64,000 nt of DNA from Flavobacteriia bacterium (GTDB lineage Bacteria; Bacteroidota; Bacteroidia; Flavobacteriales_D; Crocinitomicaceae): the NCBI GenBank assembly GCA_947446925.1, contig CANFHU010000008.1:1-64000 (forward strand). Reading direction: 5' to 3'. The position numbers were made by a program, and so were the translations under genes. A model generated the notes under the pieces. The model was given only the letters and a program-made list of their open reading frames with translations. It searched no databases and had not been told where the DNA came from. Below are positions 53,603 to 63,323 of the stretch, piece after piece (positions within the stretch are counted from its first letter, which is position 1; every line of letters begins with the position of its first letter).

Positions 53603-54502
53603 ATGATCAAAAAAGTAATAAAAAAAATTGTTCCTACACGTGTAATTCTATTTTTACAAAGTTTCCAATACAAACCATTAAATATTTTTCCATCAGGTCA
53701 TTTTTACTCTCCTGTAGTTTCCAAAAATGAATTTTTAGAGTTTGAACAACAAATTTCGAATGAAAAACAAAATAACAGCATATTAGGTGTTAATTTGAAT
53801 TCAGATTTTCAAAAAGAATTGTTGAAAGAATTTGATAAATTTTATAATGAATTACCTTTTGAATTTAATTCAAATAGTAAAACGAGGTATTATTTTAATA
53901 ATACTTCTTATGGCTATACAGATAGTATTATACTTTATTCATTTATCCGTTATTTTAATCCAAAAAGAATAACAGAAATTGGTTCGGGTTATACATCTGC
54001 TTTAATGTTAGATACTAAAGAAATATTCAATTTAAACACTGAATTAACTTTTATTGAGCCTTATCCAAAATTGCTATATAGCTTACTTAATGAAAATGAT
54101 AAAAAGGATTGTAAAGTTATTAATTCTAAAGTTCAGAATGTTCCGTTAGAAGAATTTAAACTTTTGGAAAAAAATGATATTCTTTTTATCGATAGTAGTC
54201 ATGTTTCTAAAACTGTAAGTGATGTCAATTTTGAAATTTTTAACATTTTACCTGTATTAAAATCTGGTGTTATAATTCATATTCATGATGTATTTTACCC
54301 ATTTGAGTATCCAAAAGAATGGATATTACAGGGGCGTAATTGGAATGAAGATTATTTATTGAGAGCTTTTTTAATGTATAATAATGATTTTGAAATATTA
54401 TTCTTTTCAGATTACATGAAATTACATTTTGCTTCTATCTTTGAAAATATGCCTCTTACAAAAAATGATAATGGTGCAAATTTATGGTTGAGAAAGAAAT
54501 GA
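53603..54502 (+). CDS. SAM-dependent methyltransferase-like protein, lone plus-strand gene
   Basis: This 299-aa protein has a Rossmann methyltransferase domain in its centre: ITEIGSGYTSALML (motif I), LTFIEPYP (acidic end of strand 2), and ILFIDSSHV (motif IV region), with IHIHDVFYPFEYP after it. This resembles the Methyltransf_24 group. The start was set at ATG 53603 because a promoter overlaps the upstream TTG extension. It is the only plus-strand gene in the polysaccharide region, converging on the GT2 gene 5 bases away. The target is unknown. Confidence 0.85.
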   Translation: MIKKVIKKIVPTRVILFLQSFQYKPLNIFPSGHFYSPVVSKNEFLEFEQQISNEKQNNSILGVNLNSDFQKELLKEFDKFYNELPFEFNSNSKTRYYFNNTSYGYTDSIILYSFIRYFNPKRITEIGSGYTSALMLDTKEIFNLNTELTFIEPYPKLLYSLLNENDKKDCKVINSKVQNVPLEEFKLLEKNDILFIDSSHVSKTVSDVNFEIFNILPVLKSGVIIHIHDVFYPFEYPKEWILQGRNWNEDYLLRAFLMYNNDFEILFFSDYMKLHFASIFENMPLTKNDNGANLWLRKK

Positions 54503-54507
54503 TATTA

Positions 54508-55329
54508 TTAATTATATCGTCTTTTTTTTCTTATTAATATTCTATATAAGTCAATCAAATTATTTATATTCTTTGTATTAAATAATTTTAAAGATAGGTT
54601 TATTATTTTTGCTTTAAAAAATTGTTTAGCAAATTGATGTTTTAAATTGTATTTTTTCATAATAAAATGCCACTCAATTATCATTTTTTCTCTATTTGAA
54701 ATAGTTGAACTAGTTCCACCAAATTGAAATTTAGCTATTTTTGCATAGAAAAAATGTGGTTTTTGTTGCATTCCTACTCTAAGTATCATTTCAAAATCTC
54801 CAGCTATTTTATAATTTGTATCAAATAATCCAAATTCTTCAAATGATTTTTTTCGTTGAAAAGTTGCTTGATGCGGAAACATGCACAATTTAGAGATTTT
54901 ACTCATGTATTCATCCCATGGTATACCAGCTGCTCCAATCACTTGATTATTTTCTCCAATTATATCTATTTGACCATATGCAATTTTAATTTTTTGAGAT
55001 AATTGCTCTAGTTCTTTAGCTGAATTTTCAAGTACGTTATCATTGTAAAATACATCTCCAGCTCCCATGAAAATTATCCATTCACCTTGTGCAATTGGTA
55101 ATACTTTGTTCCAAGCATCATAAATTCCATTATCGTTTTGTATTATATGTTTAATTGGAAAATGGTTATTATTTATAAATTGAATAGGATTATCTTCTGA
55201 ATTACAATCCGCTATTATTAATTCAAAATTTTTATATGTTTGTTTTGAATAATTTTCAATACTAGTTTTAAGATCTTCACCTACATTTCGTATCGCTAAA
55301 ATAATTGTAAAAAATGTATTATTATCCAA
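54508..55329 (-). CDS. Glycosyltransferase family 2 (WcaA-like)
   Basis: This 273-aa GT-A enzyme has TIILAIRNVGEDLKTSIENY, the nucleotide-binding ELIIADCNSED, QNDNGIYDAWNKVLP typical of WcaA-like transferases, and GAGDVFYND in the metal-site position. It adds a sugar to the repeat unit. The start codon is TTG at 55329: no ATG lies between it and the stop of the upstream gene 10 bases away. Last gene of a ten-gene minus-strand run. Confidence 0.9.
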   Translation of the reverse strand: MDNNTFFTIILAIRNVGEDLKTSIENYSKQTYKNFELIIADCNSEDNPIQFINNNHFPIKHIIQNDNGIYDAWNKVLPIAQGEWIIFMGAGDVFYNDNVLENSAKELEQLSQKIKIAYGQIDIIGENNQVIGAAGIPWDEYMSKISKLCMFPHQATFQRKKSFEEFGLFDTNYKIAGDFEMILRVGMQQKPHFFYAKIAKFQFGGTSSTISNREKMIIEWHFIMKKYNLKHQFAKQFFKAKIINLSLKLFNTKNINNLIDLYRILIRKKRRYN

Positions 55330-55339
55330 AATATAAGAA

Positions 55340-56113
55340 TTAGTTATTTTTATGTAGAAAATCGTTTATTGACATTCTTTCAAATATTTCGAGTTTACCA
55401 CCTTCGGTACAATTATAAATTTTTTTACCTTTCAATTCAAACATTTTTTTTGCAAGTGAGTATGCTTGTTCACTACCTTCCAAATCTGCAAGTTGCCATT
55501 GTATCCCATTACTAAAATATCGAGGGTCAAAATGATTACTATCTGGACCTTTTGAAATTTGAAGTTCATTAGGGGTACCAGTTTGGTTAAAATTATGATC
55601 TGCACCTACAATTGCTATTCGATTGAATCCCATATGATATGCAATTTGTAAAGCTGTGTATGTAACTGTCCATCCTTCATAAATAATTAATCCTGGATTT
55701 AACGAAAAATCTAAATTATAACCTGAGAAACTATTTAAAAGTGAAATGTTTATTTTATTATTTAATTCTTTTGAATTTATATCTGCAATATATAATGGGA
55801 TTTCTGTATTGTTATAAAAATCTACATTTTGTTCAATAACATATTTGTTTATTGCAACAATCATATTTGGTCGAAAGTCAGTTCTTTCAAATAAAAGATT
55901 TATTTTGTTTAATCCAATTACAAAAGTATTTTCTAATTGATCAAAATTAACTTTATTAAGACTTGGTCCATTGCATAAAATTATTGCATCTTTTCCTTTA
56001 TAACTATCTTTAAGGCTGTTAAAATTTGAAATTGTTTTTTGTCCATTTTCTGAATTTTTCCATTTAAATTTTGATAAATTTCGTCTAATATTTTTCTTTA
56101 ATGTTGTTAACAT
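55340..56113 (-). CDS. MptE-like (DUF115) protein of polysaccharide locus
   Basis: This 257-aa protein has the pyrophosphokinase-like/DUF115 signature AIILCNGPSLNKV (about 41-53), followed by VAINKYVIEQN and YHMGFNRIAIVGADHNF. The archaeal relative MptE is a 6-hydroxymethylpterin diphosphokinase; bacterial relatives in glycan loci include flagellin-glycosylation (Maf/PseD-like) proteins, possibly transferring nonulosonic acids. The activity here is unknown. It overlaps nothing and starts with ATG 20 bases after the GT4 stop. Confidence 0.82.
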   Translation of the reverse strand: MLTTLKKNIRRNLSKFKWKNSENGQKTISNFNSLKDSYKGKDAIILCNGPSLNKVNFDQLENTFVIGLNKINLLFERTDFRPNMIVAINKYVIEQNVDFYNNTEIPLYIADINSKELNNKINISLLNSFSGYNLDFSLNPGLIIYEGWTVTYTALQIAYHMGFNRIAIVGADHNFNQTGTPNELQISKGPDSNHFDPRYFSNGIQWQLADLEGSEQAYSLAKKMFELKGKKIYNCTEGGKLEIFERMSINDFLHKNN

Positions 56114-56133
56114 ATTTTTATAATTTGTTAAAA

Positions 56134-57258
56134 TTAATTGTTGTTAAGAAGATTCGTATAAAATTCTTTTGTGGTTTTACCAATATTTATCCAATCAAAT
56201 TTAGAGCTAATAAGAGCATTTGCATTTTCTGTTACGCTTGATAATTTATTTTTTTCTATAATGTCTATAATTTTTTTTGCTAAATCAATTTCGTTTTCCG
56301 ACTGAAATAAAAATCCATTTTCATTATCAATTATTATTTCTTTAAAAGGATCTAAATCTGAACAAATTACTGGTTTCCCATAACTCATAGATAATAATAA
56401 TACACCACTTTGATATATCTTAGTATAAGGTAATACAATTAAATCAGCTGAATTAAAATAATTTGAAACTTCTGAATCAGGTATATAACTAAAATTAGTT
56501 TTAACTATTTCACTAATATTTAATTTTGAAATCAATTCAGTATATACATTTAAATCACTTTTCCAGGCCTTTCCTGCAATAACAAGTTCAATTTTTTGGT
56601 CTGCATCTTTTAAAATTTTCATTGCTTCTAATAACGTTTTAAGACCTTTTACTTTTTTTATCTGACCAAAAAATAAAAGTTTCAATTTATCGTCGTTTTT
56701 TAGTGATTTAAATTTTGTTTTATCTAAGAATGGTAAATAATTACCATGTGGAATAATTTTAATTGATGATTTTAATTTTTGTTTTTTGTTAAGAGAATTT
56801 AAAGAACTTTGATTATGTACTATTATACCATCCAAAAAATTGATACATTTTTTTTCGACCAGTTTATTAGCTTTTTTATCAAATGCATTTATATCATGTA
56901 GAGTACCTATCACGATTAATCCATGAAATTTGGCTAGTTTGATAATAAATAAATCAATTAATCTAAGTTTAAAAAAATGTAAATGTAAAATTTTTATATC
57001 TCTTTTTTTTAGGTCTTTTATAGCAAAATAATGTCCAAATAAATATTTTAAAACTTTAATTATAAAGTTACTTTTCCACATATTATTGAAGAAAAGTTTA
57101 GTTGTAACATTTTGGTAATTTCGAATTTTAGTCTCGTTCGATGTATATAAAACTACATTAACGTTGTTTTCACTAAGACCTAAAGCTAATCCATAGTCAT
57201 AATAATCCATTCCTCCGTGACCTCCAACTGGTTCGATTATACCTACTGAAAATTTCAT
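56134..57258 (-). CDS. Glycosyltransferase family 4
   Basis: This 374-aa GT-B enzyme begins MKFSVGIIEPVGGHGGMDYY (glycine-rich acceptor-side loop). The C-terminal domain carries LLFFGQIKKVKGLKTLLEAM and the donor-site region SYGKPVICSDLDPFKEII. It adds a sugar to the growing lipid-linked repeat. Sugar and linkage are not predictable. It lies 8 bases after the polymerase/ligase gene. Confidence 0.93.
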   Translation of the reverse strand: MKFSVGIIEPVGGHGGMDYYDYGLALGLSENNVNVVLYTSNETKIRNYQNVTTKLFFNNMWKSNFIIKVLKYLFGHYFAIKDLKKRDIKILHLHFFKLRLIDLFIIKLAKFHGLIVIGTLHDINAFDKKANKLVEKKCINFLDGIIVHNQSSLNSLNKKQKLKSSIKIIPHGNYLPFLDKTKFKSLKNDDKLKLLFFGQIKKVKGLKTLLEAMKILKDADQKIELVIAGKAWKSDLNVYTELISKLNISEIVKTNFSYIPDSEVSNYFNSADLIVLPYTKIYQSGVLLLSMSYGKPVICSDLDPFKEIIIDNENGFLFQSENEIDLAKKIIDIIEKNKLSSVTENANALISSKFDWINIGKTTKEFYTNLLNNN

Positions 57259-57266
57259 ATAATAAA

Positions 57267-58598
57267 TTAGGATTTAATTCCTTCGGTTTGGAATAATTGA
57301 TGATTTGTACTCATTTTTTTATTCAAATAAATTATTATTACAAAAGTAAATATAAACATCCAAAATGTTGCATTATGATAGTTTAATGACTCTGTCCCAC
57401 CAACGAAAGCAAAATAAAAAATAAAATTTTGAAGAACAAGAAGATTTCTATTTTTAGTTGTAATATACATTTTTCTTATTGTTCTTGAAGCTACTATAAT
57501 TAAAGTATAATAAACAAATAAACCAATATAACCTATATCTAGAATTAATTGAAGTAATATATTGTGAGTACTCACATATTCAGAATTTGAAAAAATTGAA
57601 AAGTCTTTTGCCCATAGACTTGATACTTTGGAGCCTACCTGTCCAAATTCTCCAAAACCTATAAGATGATTCATTTTAAATGATATCAATTCATTCAAAC
57701 TCAAAGCCCATAATATATTTCTGTTATTTCCGGTTGCTAAATCTTCACTATTTCGAGACAAAAAATCAAGGTATTGACTGTTAGTGACTAAAAAACTGGT
57801 CAAGACAAGTAGTATTGGTAAAAAACTAATAAATGATATAAATAAACCAGTTATTTTTAAATGATTAAGGTCTTTAAGAAATCGATTACATATTACAATA
57901 AATATTATTGCAAGTAATGATGATCTCATATCTAAGATCAATAGACCAAAAATTGATAATATAAAGAAAATTAAAGAATATTTTTTAAATTTTTTAATTT
58001 TAGTTGTAGAATAAAATGTAACGCTAATAATCGCTGATGCGCCCAAAAATGAACCATAATTATTTACACCAGAGGTTAACGGTAGTGGTAATCTTTGTAT
58101 TTCTAATCCAAATAAAGAACGTAACATTTCTGAAAAACCAATTTGCGGATAATTTTTTTTATAGTCAAATATATCAATAGAAAGAAGTTCAAAAATATAA
58201 TTCGATACTATAAAAGTTATTGGAATAGTTATAAAAAAAAAAAATAATTTTTCATCATCAACATTCTTTTTATCATCTTGCTTAACTAATTCAAAAATAA
58301 CAGATAGAGTTGCAAAAATCATGATAATTATAATTATTATTTTGTAATAAGAATAAGTTACACTCGATGAATCTATATTTGATCTTAAATAAGAAATAAA
58401 TAATAATATCAAAAATATAATAAATAATTTGGATAGAATTGTCTGTTTTTGAAATGAGTATAATTCAATTTTTTTCCAGTTTGTAAACGATATTAAAATT
58501 AACCCAAATAAGACAGTTATATTAATTATATTGGTATATTCTGATACTTTGTAATCTGAGAATAATATCGTAATTAGTAATATATATAAATATTTCAA
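57267..58598 (-). CDS. O-antigen ligase / polymerase family membrane protein (Wzy or WaaL)
   Basis: This 443-aa protein has about 11-12 membrane helices and a large outer loop with RNILWALSLNELIS and HNILLQLILDIGYIGL, the pattern of O-antigen ligase/polymerase proteins. Wzy and WaaL cannot be told apart by sequence; with a Wzx gene beside it, Wzy polymerase is likelier. The start is TTG at 58598; no ATG lies between it and the flippase stop 28 bases upstream. Confidence 0.9.
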   Translation of the reverse strand: MKYLYILLITILFSDYKVSEYTNIINITVLFGLILISFTNWKKIELYSFQKQTILSKLFIIFLILLFISYLRSNIDSSSVTYSYYKIIIIIIMIFATLSVIFELVKQDDKKNVDDEKLFFFFITIPITFIVSNYIFELLSIDIFDYKKNYPQIGFSEMLRSLFGLEIQRLPLPLTSGVNNYGSFLGASAIISVTFYSTTKIKKFKKYSLIFFILSIFGLLILDMRSSLLAIIFIVICNRFLKDLNHLKITGLFISFISFLPILLVLTSFLVTNSQYLDFLSRNSEDLATGNNRNILWALSLNELISFKMNHLIGFGEFGQVGSKVSSLWAKDFSIFSNSEYVSTHNILLQLILDIGYIGLFVYYTLIIVASRTIRKMYITTKNRNLLVLQNFIFYFAFVGGTESLNYHNATFWMFIFTFVIIIYLNKKMSTNHQLFQTEGIKS

Positions 58599-58625
58599 AT
58601 TCTGTAATTTTTTGGTTGATTTATT

Positions 58626-60053
58626 TTATAAATTAAATATTAATAAAATGTATAATAATAAAACTAATAGGGGTACAAAGGTAATTTTCTTTTCAAATTT
58701 CATAAATTTTAAATTGAGTAATTTATAAGATTTTTTTGCTGCATACCAAGAGTAAAAACTTAAATATGCAACAATCATTGAAATAGGAAATGCATAGAAA
58801 TTAAATGAAGGTATTGTAAAAATCAATAGAATTAATAATATTATTCCAGTGATAGAATTTGTAATGTGCCAAATTATATTATTTGAAATTGAGTATAATT
58901 GCATGTGCATTGCACCGAAACGTTCGATAAAAAATGCAAAGATTAGTAATGCCCATAATTTTGCTTCGATAAATTGAATAGAAGATCCAATTACTTCAAG
59001 AGCATAAGGTGCTGTAATACCTACTAATATTGTTGATATTACAAACGTGAAATGAGATACAATCATACCTTTTTTTGCAGATTTCAAAAGTTTTTCTCGA
59101 TCATTAGTTATATAAAGTCTTGACAATTCAGGAACCTTTGTGTAGAATGGTGCCATTGAAAAATTAATTATGATTTGTAAAATTCTATAACAAAATAGGT
59201 AGGAAGATACTTGTTTAGCGTCATCAGATTGTGCAAAATATAAAGCACTGCTATTAATTATTCCATAGGACATTATTATACCAATTGCACTTCTCCATGA
59301 GGTTGACCATAAATCTGTAATCAAACTTTTATCTACGTAAATTGTAAATTTTGATTTAATTTTATTATATAAATCATCCTTTTTACAGATTAAATAATTT
59401 CGTATGACACTTATAACATTCCAAGATTGACTTAATAAAATTAAACCAACAAAATTAATTCCAAGTTGAATTCCAATAGCACAAGAAATAATTGAGCATA
59501 AAGAAAATATGGTTTCATATCTTCTAAATAAGGTTATTTTATTACTTCCTTGAAGAAATATAGCGAAAATATTACCCCAAAATGAGAATGAAATACCAAC
59601 TATCATGATAATCCAAGATGTCCAACCATCCTTTGGATATGTCATTAACGAGATCGGTTTAGCTATAATATATTGACCGAAAATTACTAGGATTAAAAGA
59701 ATTAAAATAGTTAATATTGCATAGACTAATTTTATATTTTGCCATATATTGCCTATAAATAATAAATTTGGTTTTCCATTTCCTTTATTATTATTCATGG
59801 ATGATGCACCACCTAAACCATAAGAAATTGCTCTTATGAAAGATGGACCAAAACCCAATTCAAATATGAAATTAAATCCAGCAATTGTTGCAAATAAATA
59901 CCATAAACTTATTTCGGCAGGATTAAATTCTTTTAGAATAAATGGAATTAAGACAATTATATTTAAAGATCTAGATGCAATACTAGCCCAAGTATTAAAA
60001 GTTGGTGAATGATAAATTTTTTTAATTAAAGAGATAATACTGGTTGATGTCAT
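58626..60053 (-). CDS. Polysaccharide flippase (Wzx/MATE-like)
   Basis: This 475-aa protein has 12-14 hydrophobic segments and the layout of oligosaccharide flippases, with SRSLNIIVLIPFILKEF near the start and FELGFGPSFIRAISYGLGG following. It moves the lipid-linked repeat unit across the inner membrane. ATG start. It lies 65 bases after the FkbM gene on the same strand. Confidence 0.88.
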   Translation of the reverse strand: MTSTSIISLIKKIYHSPTFNTWASIASRSLNIIVLIPFILKEFNPAEISLWYLFATIAGFNFIFELGFGPSFIRAISYGLGGASSMNNNKGNGKPNLLFIGNIWQNIKLVYAILTILILLILVIFGQYIIAKPISLMTYPKDGWTSWIIMIVGISFSFWGNIFAIFLQGSNKITLFRRYETIFSLCSIISCAIGIQLGINFVGLILLSQSWNVISVIRNYLICKKDDLYNKIKSKFTIYVDKSLITDLWSTSWRSAIGIIMSYGIINSSALYFAQSDDAKQVSSYLFCYRILQIIINFSMAPFYTKVPELSRLYITNDREKLLKSAKKGMIVSHFTFVISTILVGITAPYALEVIGSSIQFIEAKLWALLIFAFFIERFGAMHMQLYSISNNIIWHITNSITGIILLILLIFTIPSFNFYAFPISMIVAYLSFYSWYAAKKSYKLLNLKFMKFEKKITFVPLLVLLLYILLIFNL

Positions 60054-60118
60054 TTACTTTAACTCGTATTTTAATTTTTTTAAAAATATGTATAAATACT
60101 ATATTTAATACTTTAGAA

Positions 60119-60940
60119 TCAGTTATGAATTTTTCTTTTATTTATTTCATTTAAAAAATATTTTTCAAAGTTATCATCTTTATAAGCAACTAAATTACCC
60201 CAACCATTCTGTGCTATTTCACAAGGATATTTTTCAGCTTTATTAAAGTTATGTTCTATTCCATATTTTATTATTGGATGCCATTCACTTACAATAACTT
60301 TGTAGTTTTTAGTTTGAAGATATTCAATCATATCTTGAACTACATAATTTAATTTTTTTGTTTTATTATCTTCAAATTCACAAAAAATTATTTCCAAGTT
60401 TTTTTGATTTAATATGTCTAACCCTTTTAATACAAACAAATCATATCCTTCTGTATCTATTTTAAGCATTTTGATATTCTTGATTTTATGTTTAAATATC
60501 ATGTTATCAAGAGTTTCTACTTTTACAACTTTAGCAATTTTATGCGTTTCATGAAAATTTAATAAACTTGAAATTCCAGTTGATTCCTGAGATGTATAGA
60601 AATTCATTTCACCCACATTGTCTGAAATTGCACAATCAATTAACGTGTAATTTTTGTTGGTTAAAATTTCAGTAGGTATTATTTTTTTATTGTTGTCATC
60701 TGGTTCAAAACCAACTACTTTCCAATTATTGTTTAAAAATAGTTCACTTGATTCACCATAATGAACTCCTACGTCTAACATCGTACCAACAATTCTTTTT
60801 TGTCTGAAATAGTTTGCTATTAAGTATAATTCGTCAATTTTGTTTGGAAATTTCACATTGTAGTAGTAATTAATCACAATTCTATCAATAAATTGTTTAC
60901 CAAAAATCCTAATTAGAATTTTTTTGATGTATTTTTTCAT
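60119..60940 (-). CDS. FkbM-family methyltransferase
   Basis: This 273-aa class I methyltransferase has the FkbM signatures GTMLDVGVHYGESSELFL, VVGFEPDDNN, and MLKIDTEGYDLFVLKG. Members O-methylate sugars or hydroxyls of polyketides; in glycan loci they methylate sugar hydroxyls. It lies 20 bases downstream of the SDR gene. Confidence 0.93.
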   Translation of the reverse strand: MKKYIKKILIRIFGKQFIDRIVINYYYNVKFPNKIDELYLIANYFRQKRIVGTMLDVGVHYGESSELFLNNNWKVVGFEPDDNNKKIIPTEILTNKNYTLIDCAISDNVGEMNFYTSQESTGISSLLNFHETHKIAKVVKVETLDNMIFKHKIKNIKMLKIDTEGYDLFVLKGLDILNQKNLEIIFCEFEDNKTKKLNYVVQDMIEYLQTKNYKVIVSEWHPIIKYGIEHNFNKAEKYPCEIAQNGWGNLVAYKDDNFEKYFLNEINKRKIHN

Positions 60941-60960
60941 TTTAAGTTTATTAATTATTT

Positions 60961-61701
60961 TTATAGGTCATGCAAAACGGAACTTATACCACCATCCATT
61001 TGAATATTGGCACCATGTAGAAATGATTTATTTTGTGAAGCTAAGAAAAATACAAGACATGCTATTTCTTCTGGATCACCAATTTTTTTAACCGGGTGTA
61101 TTTCTCTTAATTTATCGATAGCATTTTCCTCATAATTGAATCCTGCTCTAAGCATATCCGTTTCAATTGCCGCAGGACTAATTGCATTTACTCTTACTTT
61201 ATTTTGTAAATCGACAGCCATAGCTTTCGTCATACCAATTAATGCACTTTTAGAAGTTGCATAACTGAGAAAGCGAGGTTTTGTTAATTGTTGATGAATA
61301 CTTCCAATATTTACTATACTTCCATTAACTTGTATGAGTTTATTTAAGAATAGTTGACTTAATAATAATGGCGCTGTTAGATTGACGTTTAAACTCTTTT
61401 GCCAATCCGATAGTTTGAGTTCTTCCAAATGATCTAAAATTTGAACAGCTGCGTTATTAACTAATATATCTAGTGAATTGATAGAGTTTGATAAAACATC
61501 TTTCTTTTCTTTTCGATAAGTTTCATCCGTGCAGAATAAATCTAGGTCAAGTTGAATAAAAGTATCAACTAAATCAGGCTCTTTTGGTTTTTCTATATCT
61601 GTACCGATTATATAGAAATTATTTTTCTTGAAATAGGAAGCAATACTTTTTCCAATTCCTCCAGATACACCAGTAATTAAAATTGTTTTTTTTAGCTCCA
61701 T
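60961..61701 (-). CDS. Short-chain dehydrogenase/reductase
   Basis: This 246-aa SDR has the cofactor loop TGVSGGIG (10-17), NNAAV (82-86), and the catalytic set S134, Y147, K151 (YATSK). An Asp after strand 2 (GTDIEKP) favours NAD(H). It is coupled to the dehydrogenase gene by a TAATG overlap. SDRs next to nonulosonate cytidylyltransferases, such as PtmA beside PtmB, act in modified sugar-acid synthesis; that role is proposed here by context. Confidence 0.93.
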   Translation of the reverse strand: MELKKTILITGVSGGIGKSIASYFKKNNFYIIGTDIEKPKEPDLVDTFIQLDLDLFCTDETYRKEKKDVLSNSINSLDILVNNAAVQILDHLEELKLSDWQKSLNVNLTAPLLLSQLFLNKLIQVNGSIVNIGSIHQQLTKPRFLSYATSKSALIGMTKAMAVDLQNKVRVNAISPAAIETDMLRAGFNYEENAIDKLREIHPVKKIGDPEEIACLVFFLASQNKSFLHGANIQMDGGISSVLHDL

Positions 61702-62633
61702 TAGATACTTAAAAAGTTGAATAAATAATCGATAGCTTGATTACTTGCGCGTTGTACGGCTTCAATGGTGTTTGAGCCATTGTGGGAACCAAGAATACAA
61801 TTATCCATATGTACAAAAGGTGATTCTGTATTTAAAGGTTCATTTTCAAATACATCCAAAGCGACAGAATCAATATGTCCTGATTTTAAACCTGCTAAAA
61901 GTGATTTTTCATCAATTATTCCGCCTCGAGAAACATTGATAATACAAACACCTTTTTTCATTTTTTGGATAGAATCTTGATTAATAATTTGATAAGTAGA
62001 TGAATTCAATGCACATGTAGTAATTACATAATCTGCTTTCTCTATATTGTTTGGAAATGTATCAAATGTGAATTTATTTATTTCAGATTCATCCGCTTTT
62101 GCAAATGGATCATAAACCGTTATATGCATGTCAAATGCATGTAGAAATTTTGCTGTAGATTTACCAATATCACCAAACCCAATTAAAGCAACATTTTTAT
62201 CTTTTAACGATCTGCCCGCTGGTTTTATCCAATTACCTTTTCTTACTTCTCGATCAATATAAAATGATTGTCTTGCTAGTCCTAACACATAATTTACAGC
62301 TAATGTTGCAACTTCCGCTCCAAACATATTAGGTGTATTAGTTATTGGAATACCTAATTTTTCACATGCCTTAAAATCTACATTATCCACTCCAACACCC
62401 CATTTGACAGCGGCTTTTAAATTACCATTTTTACCAGCGGTGAAAACTTTTTCGGTAGCAGGGTCATCCCCAATTATCCAACCATCTACATCAGGAATAA
62501 TTTGTAATAATTCATCCTCTGTTAATGTTTGAACCACATTTGGTAAGATTAGTTCGATTCCTTTTGCTTCAAAAACCGCGGTAAATTCCGAAATTCTTTT
62601 TAGCATTGGTGGGCATGTTACAAGTATTTTCAT
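61701..62633 (-). CDS. D-isomer-specific 2-hydroxyacid dehydrogenase
   Basis: This 310-aa protein has the NAD loop GFGDIG (152-157) and catalytic residues R236 (NVSRGG), E265 and H284 (GSHNGS), as in phosphoglycerate-dehydrogenase relatives. It lacks the C-terminal ACT domain of SerA, so it is not a typical serine-pathway enzyme. The frame runs up to 62750, but ATG 62633 starts one base after the cytidylyltransferase stop and gives the family N-terminus MKILVTCPPM. It probably oxidises or reduces a sugar-derived hydroxyacid. Confidence 0.92.
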   Translation of the reverse strand: MKILVTCPPMLKRISEFTAVFEAKGIELILPNVVQTLTEDELLQIIPDVDGWIIGDDPATEKVFTAGKNGNLKAAVKWGVGVDNVDFKACEKLGIPITNTPNMFGAEVATLAVNYVLGLARQSFYIDREVRKGNWIKPAGRSLKDKNVALIGFGDIGKSTAKFLHAFDMHITVYDPFAKADESEINKFTFDTFPNNIEKADYVITTCALNSSTYQIINQDSIQKMKKGVCIINVSRGGIIDEKSLLAGLKSGHIDSVALDVFENEPLNTESPFVHMDNCILGSHNGSNTIEAVQRASNQAIDYLFNFLSI

Positions 62634-62634
62634 C

Positions 62635-63312
62635 TTATTTTCCAGGATATAATTCTTTAAATAAAAATTCTGCGACTTTAAAATTAAGTTCGACATCAAT
62701 GTCTTGCGCTTCAATTTCTTCCATTTCGAATAGAAGTGGTCTATCTCCAATTCTATTCCATTTCTTTTCTAGAGTTTCTTTTGTAAATAAATACATACAT
62801 GAATTTTCGATATATGTAGCAGGTAAATCTTGAGTTCTCAATAGAATGGATGGATTGTGGTTTATTGCTCTAGCTAATGGATCCCATAGTCTTTGTTGTA
62901 AACGCGTTACAGTAAATAAACTATCATGAACAGGATAATTTGCTAAAAATTTATCTAAAGCATCTGAAATAGTTTTAGATGATAATAAGGGATTTGTACT
63001 GTGTGTTTGAAGGTAGAAATTTGATTCCACCGTATTACAAGTATTAAGAAGTACATTATTCATTGGTATACTACCATCAGTTAAATGTGCTGGTCTTTCT
63101 AAAATTAACACTTGTGGGTAAATTTTTTCACATTGTTCCTTTATAGTAGGACTATCTGTATCTATTATTACTTTGTCTATTTTTGGACAATCAAGTAGAG
63201 TGTCGATAACTCTATGAAAAAGTGGTTTCCCAGCAAAATCTCGGTAGTTTTTACCTTTAACACGTTCGCTTGAATGACGCATTGGAACAATTGAAACTAC
63301 GTTATATTTCAT
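62635..63312 (-). CDS. Acylneuraminate cytidylyltransferase-like (NeuA/PtmB type)
   Basis: This 225-aa enzyme has the CTP-binding start VVSIVPMRHSSERVKGKN and RDFAGKPLFHRVIDTL, with DTDSPTI and STNPLLSSKTI further on, as in CMP-sialic and CMP-legionaminic acid synthetases. It should make a CMP-activated acid sugar for the polysaccharide. No NeuB-type synthase is visible, but the window ends 700 bases upstream. The next gene starts one base after its stop. Confidence 0.92.
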   Translation of the reverse strand: MKYNVVSIVPMRHSSERVKGKNYRDFAGKPLFHRVIDTLLDCPKIDKVIIDTDSPTIKEQCEKIYPQVLILERPAHLTDGSIPMNNVLLNTCNTVESNFYLQTHSTNPLLSSKTISDALDKFLANYPVHDSLFTVTRLQQRLWDPLARAINHNPSILLRTQDLPATYIENSCMYLFTKETLEKKWNRIGDRPLLFEMEEIEAQDIDVELNFKVAEFLFKELYPGK

Positions 63313-63323
63313 AATTTATTTTT

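Noticed and set aside
55340..56113. GT42-type sialyltransferase
   Set aside because: The NGPSL motif is shared, but the later YHMGFNRIAIVGADHNF region fits DUF115/MptE-like proteins better.
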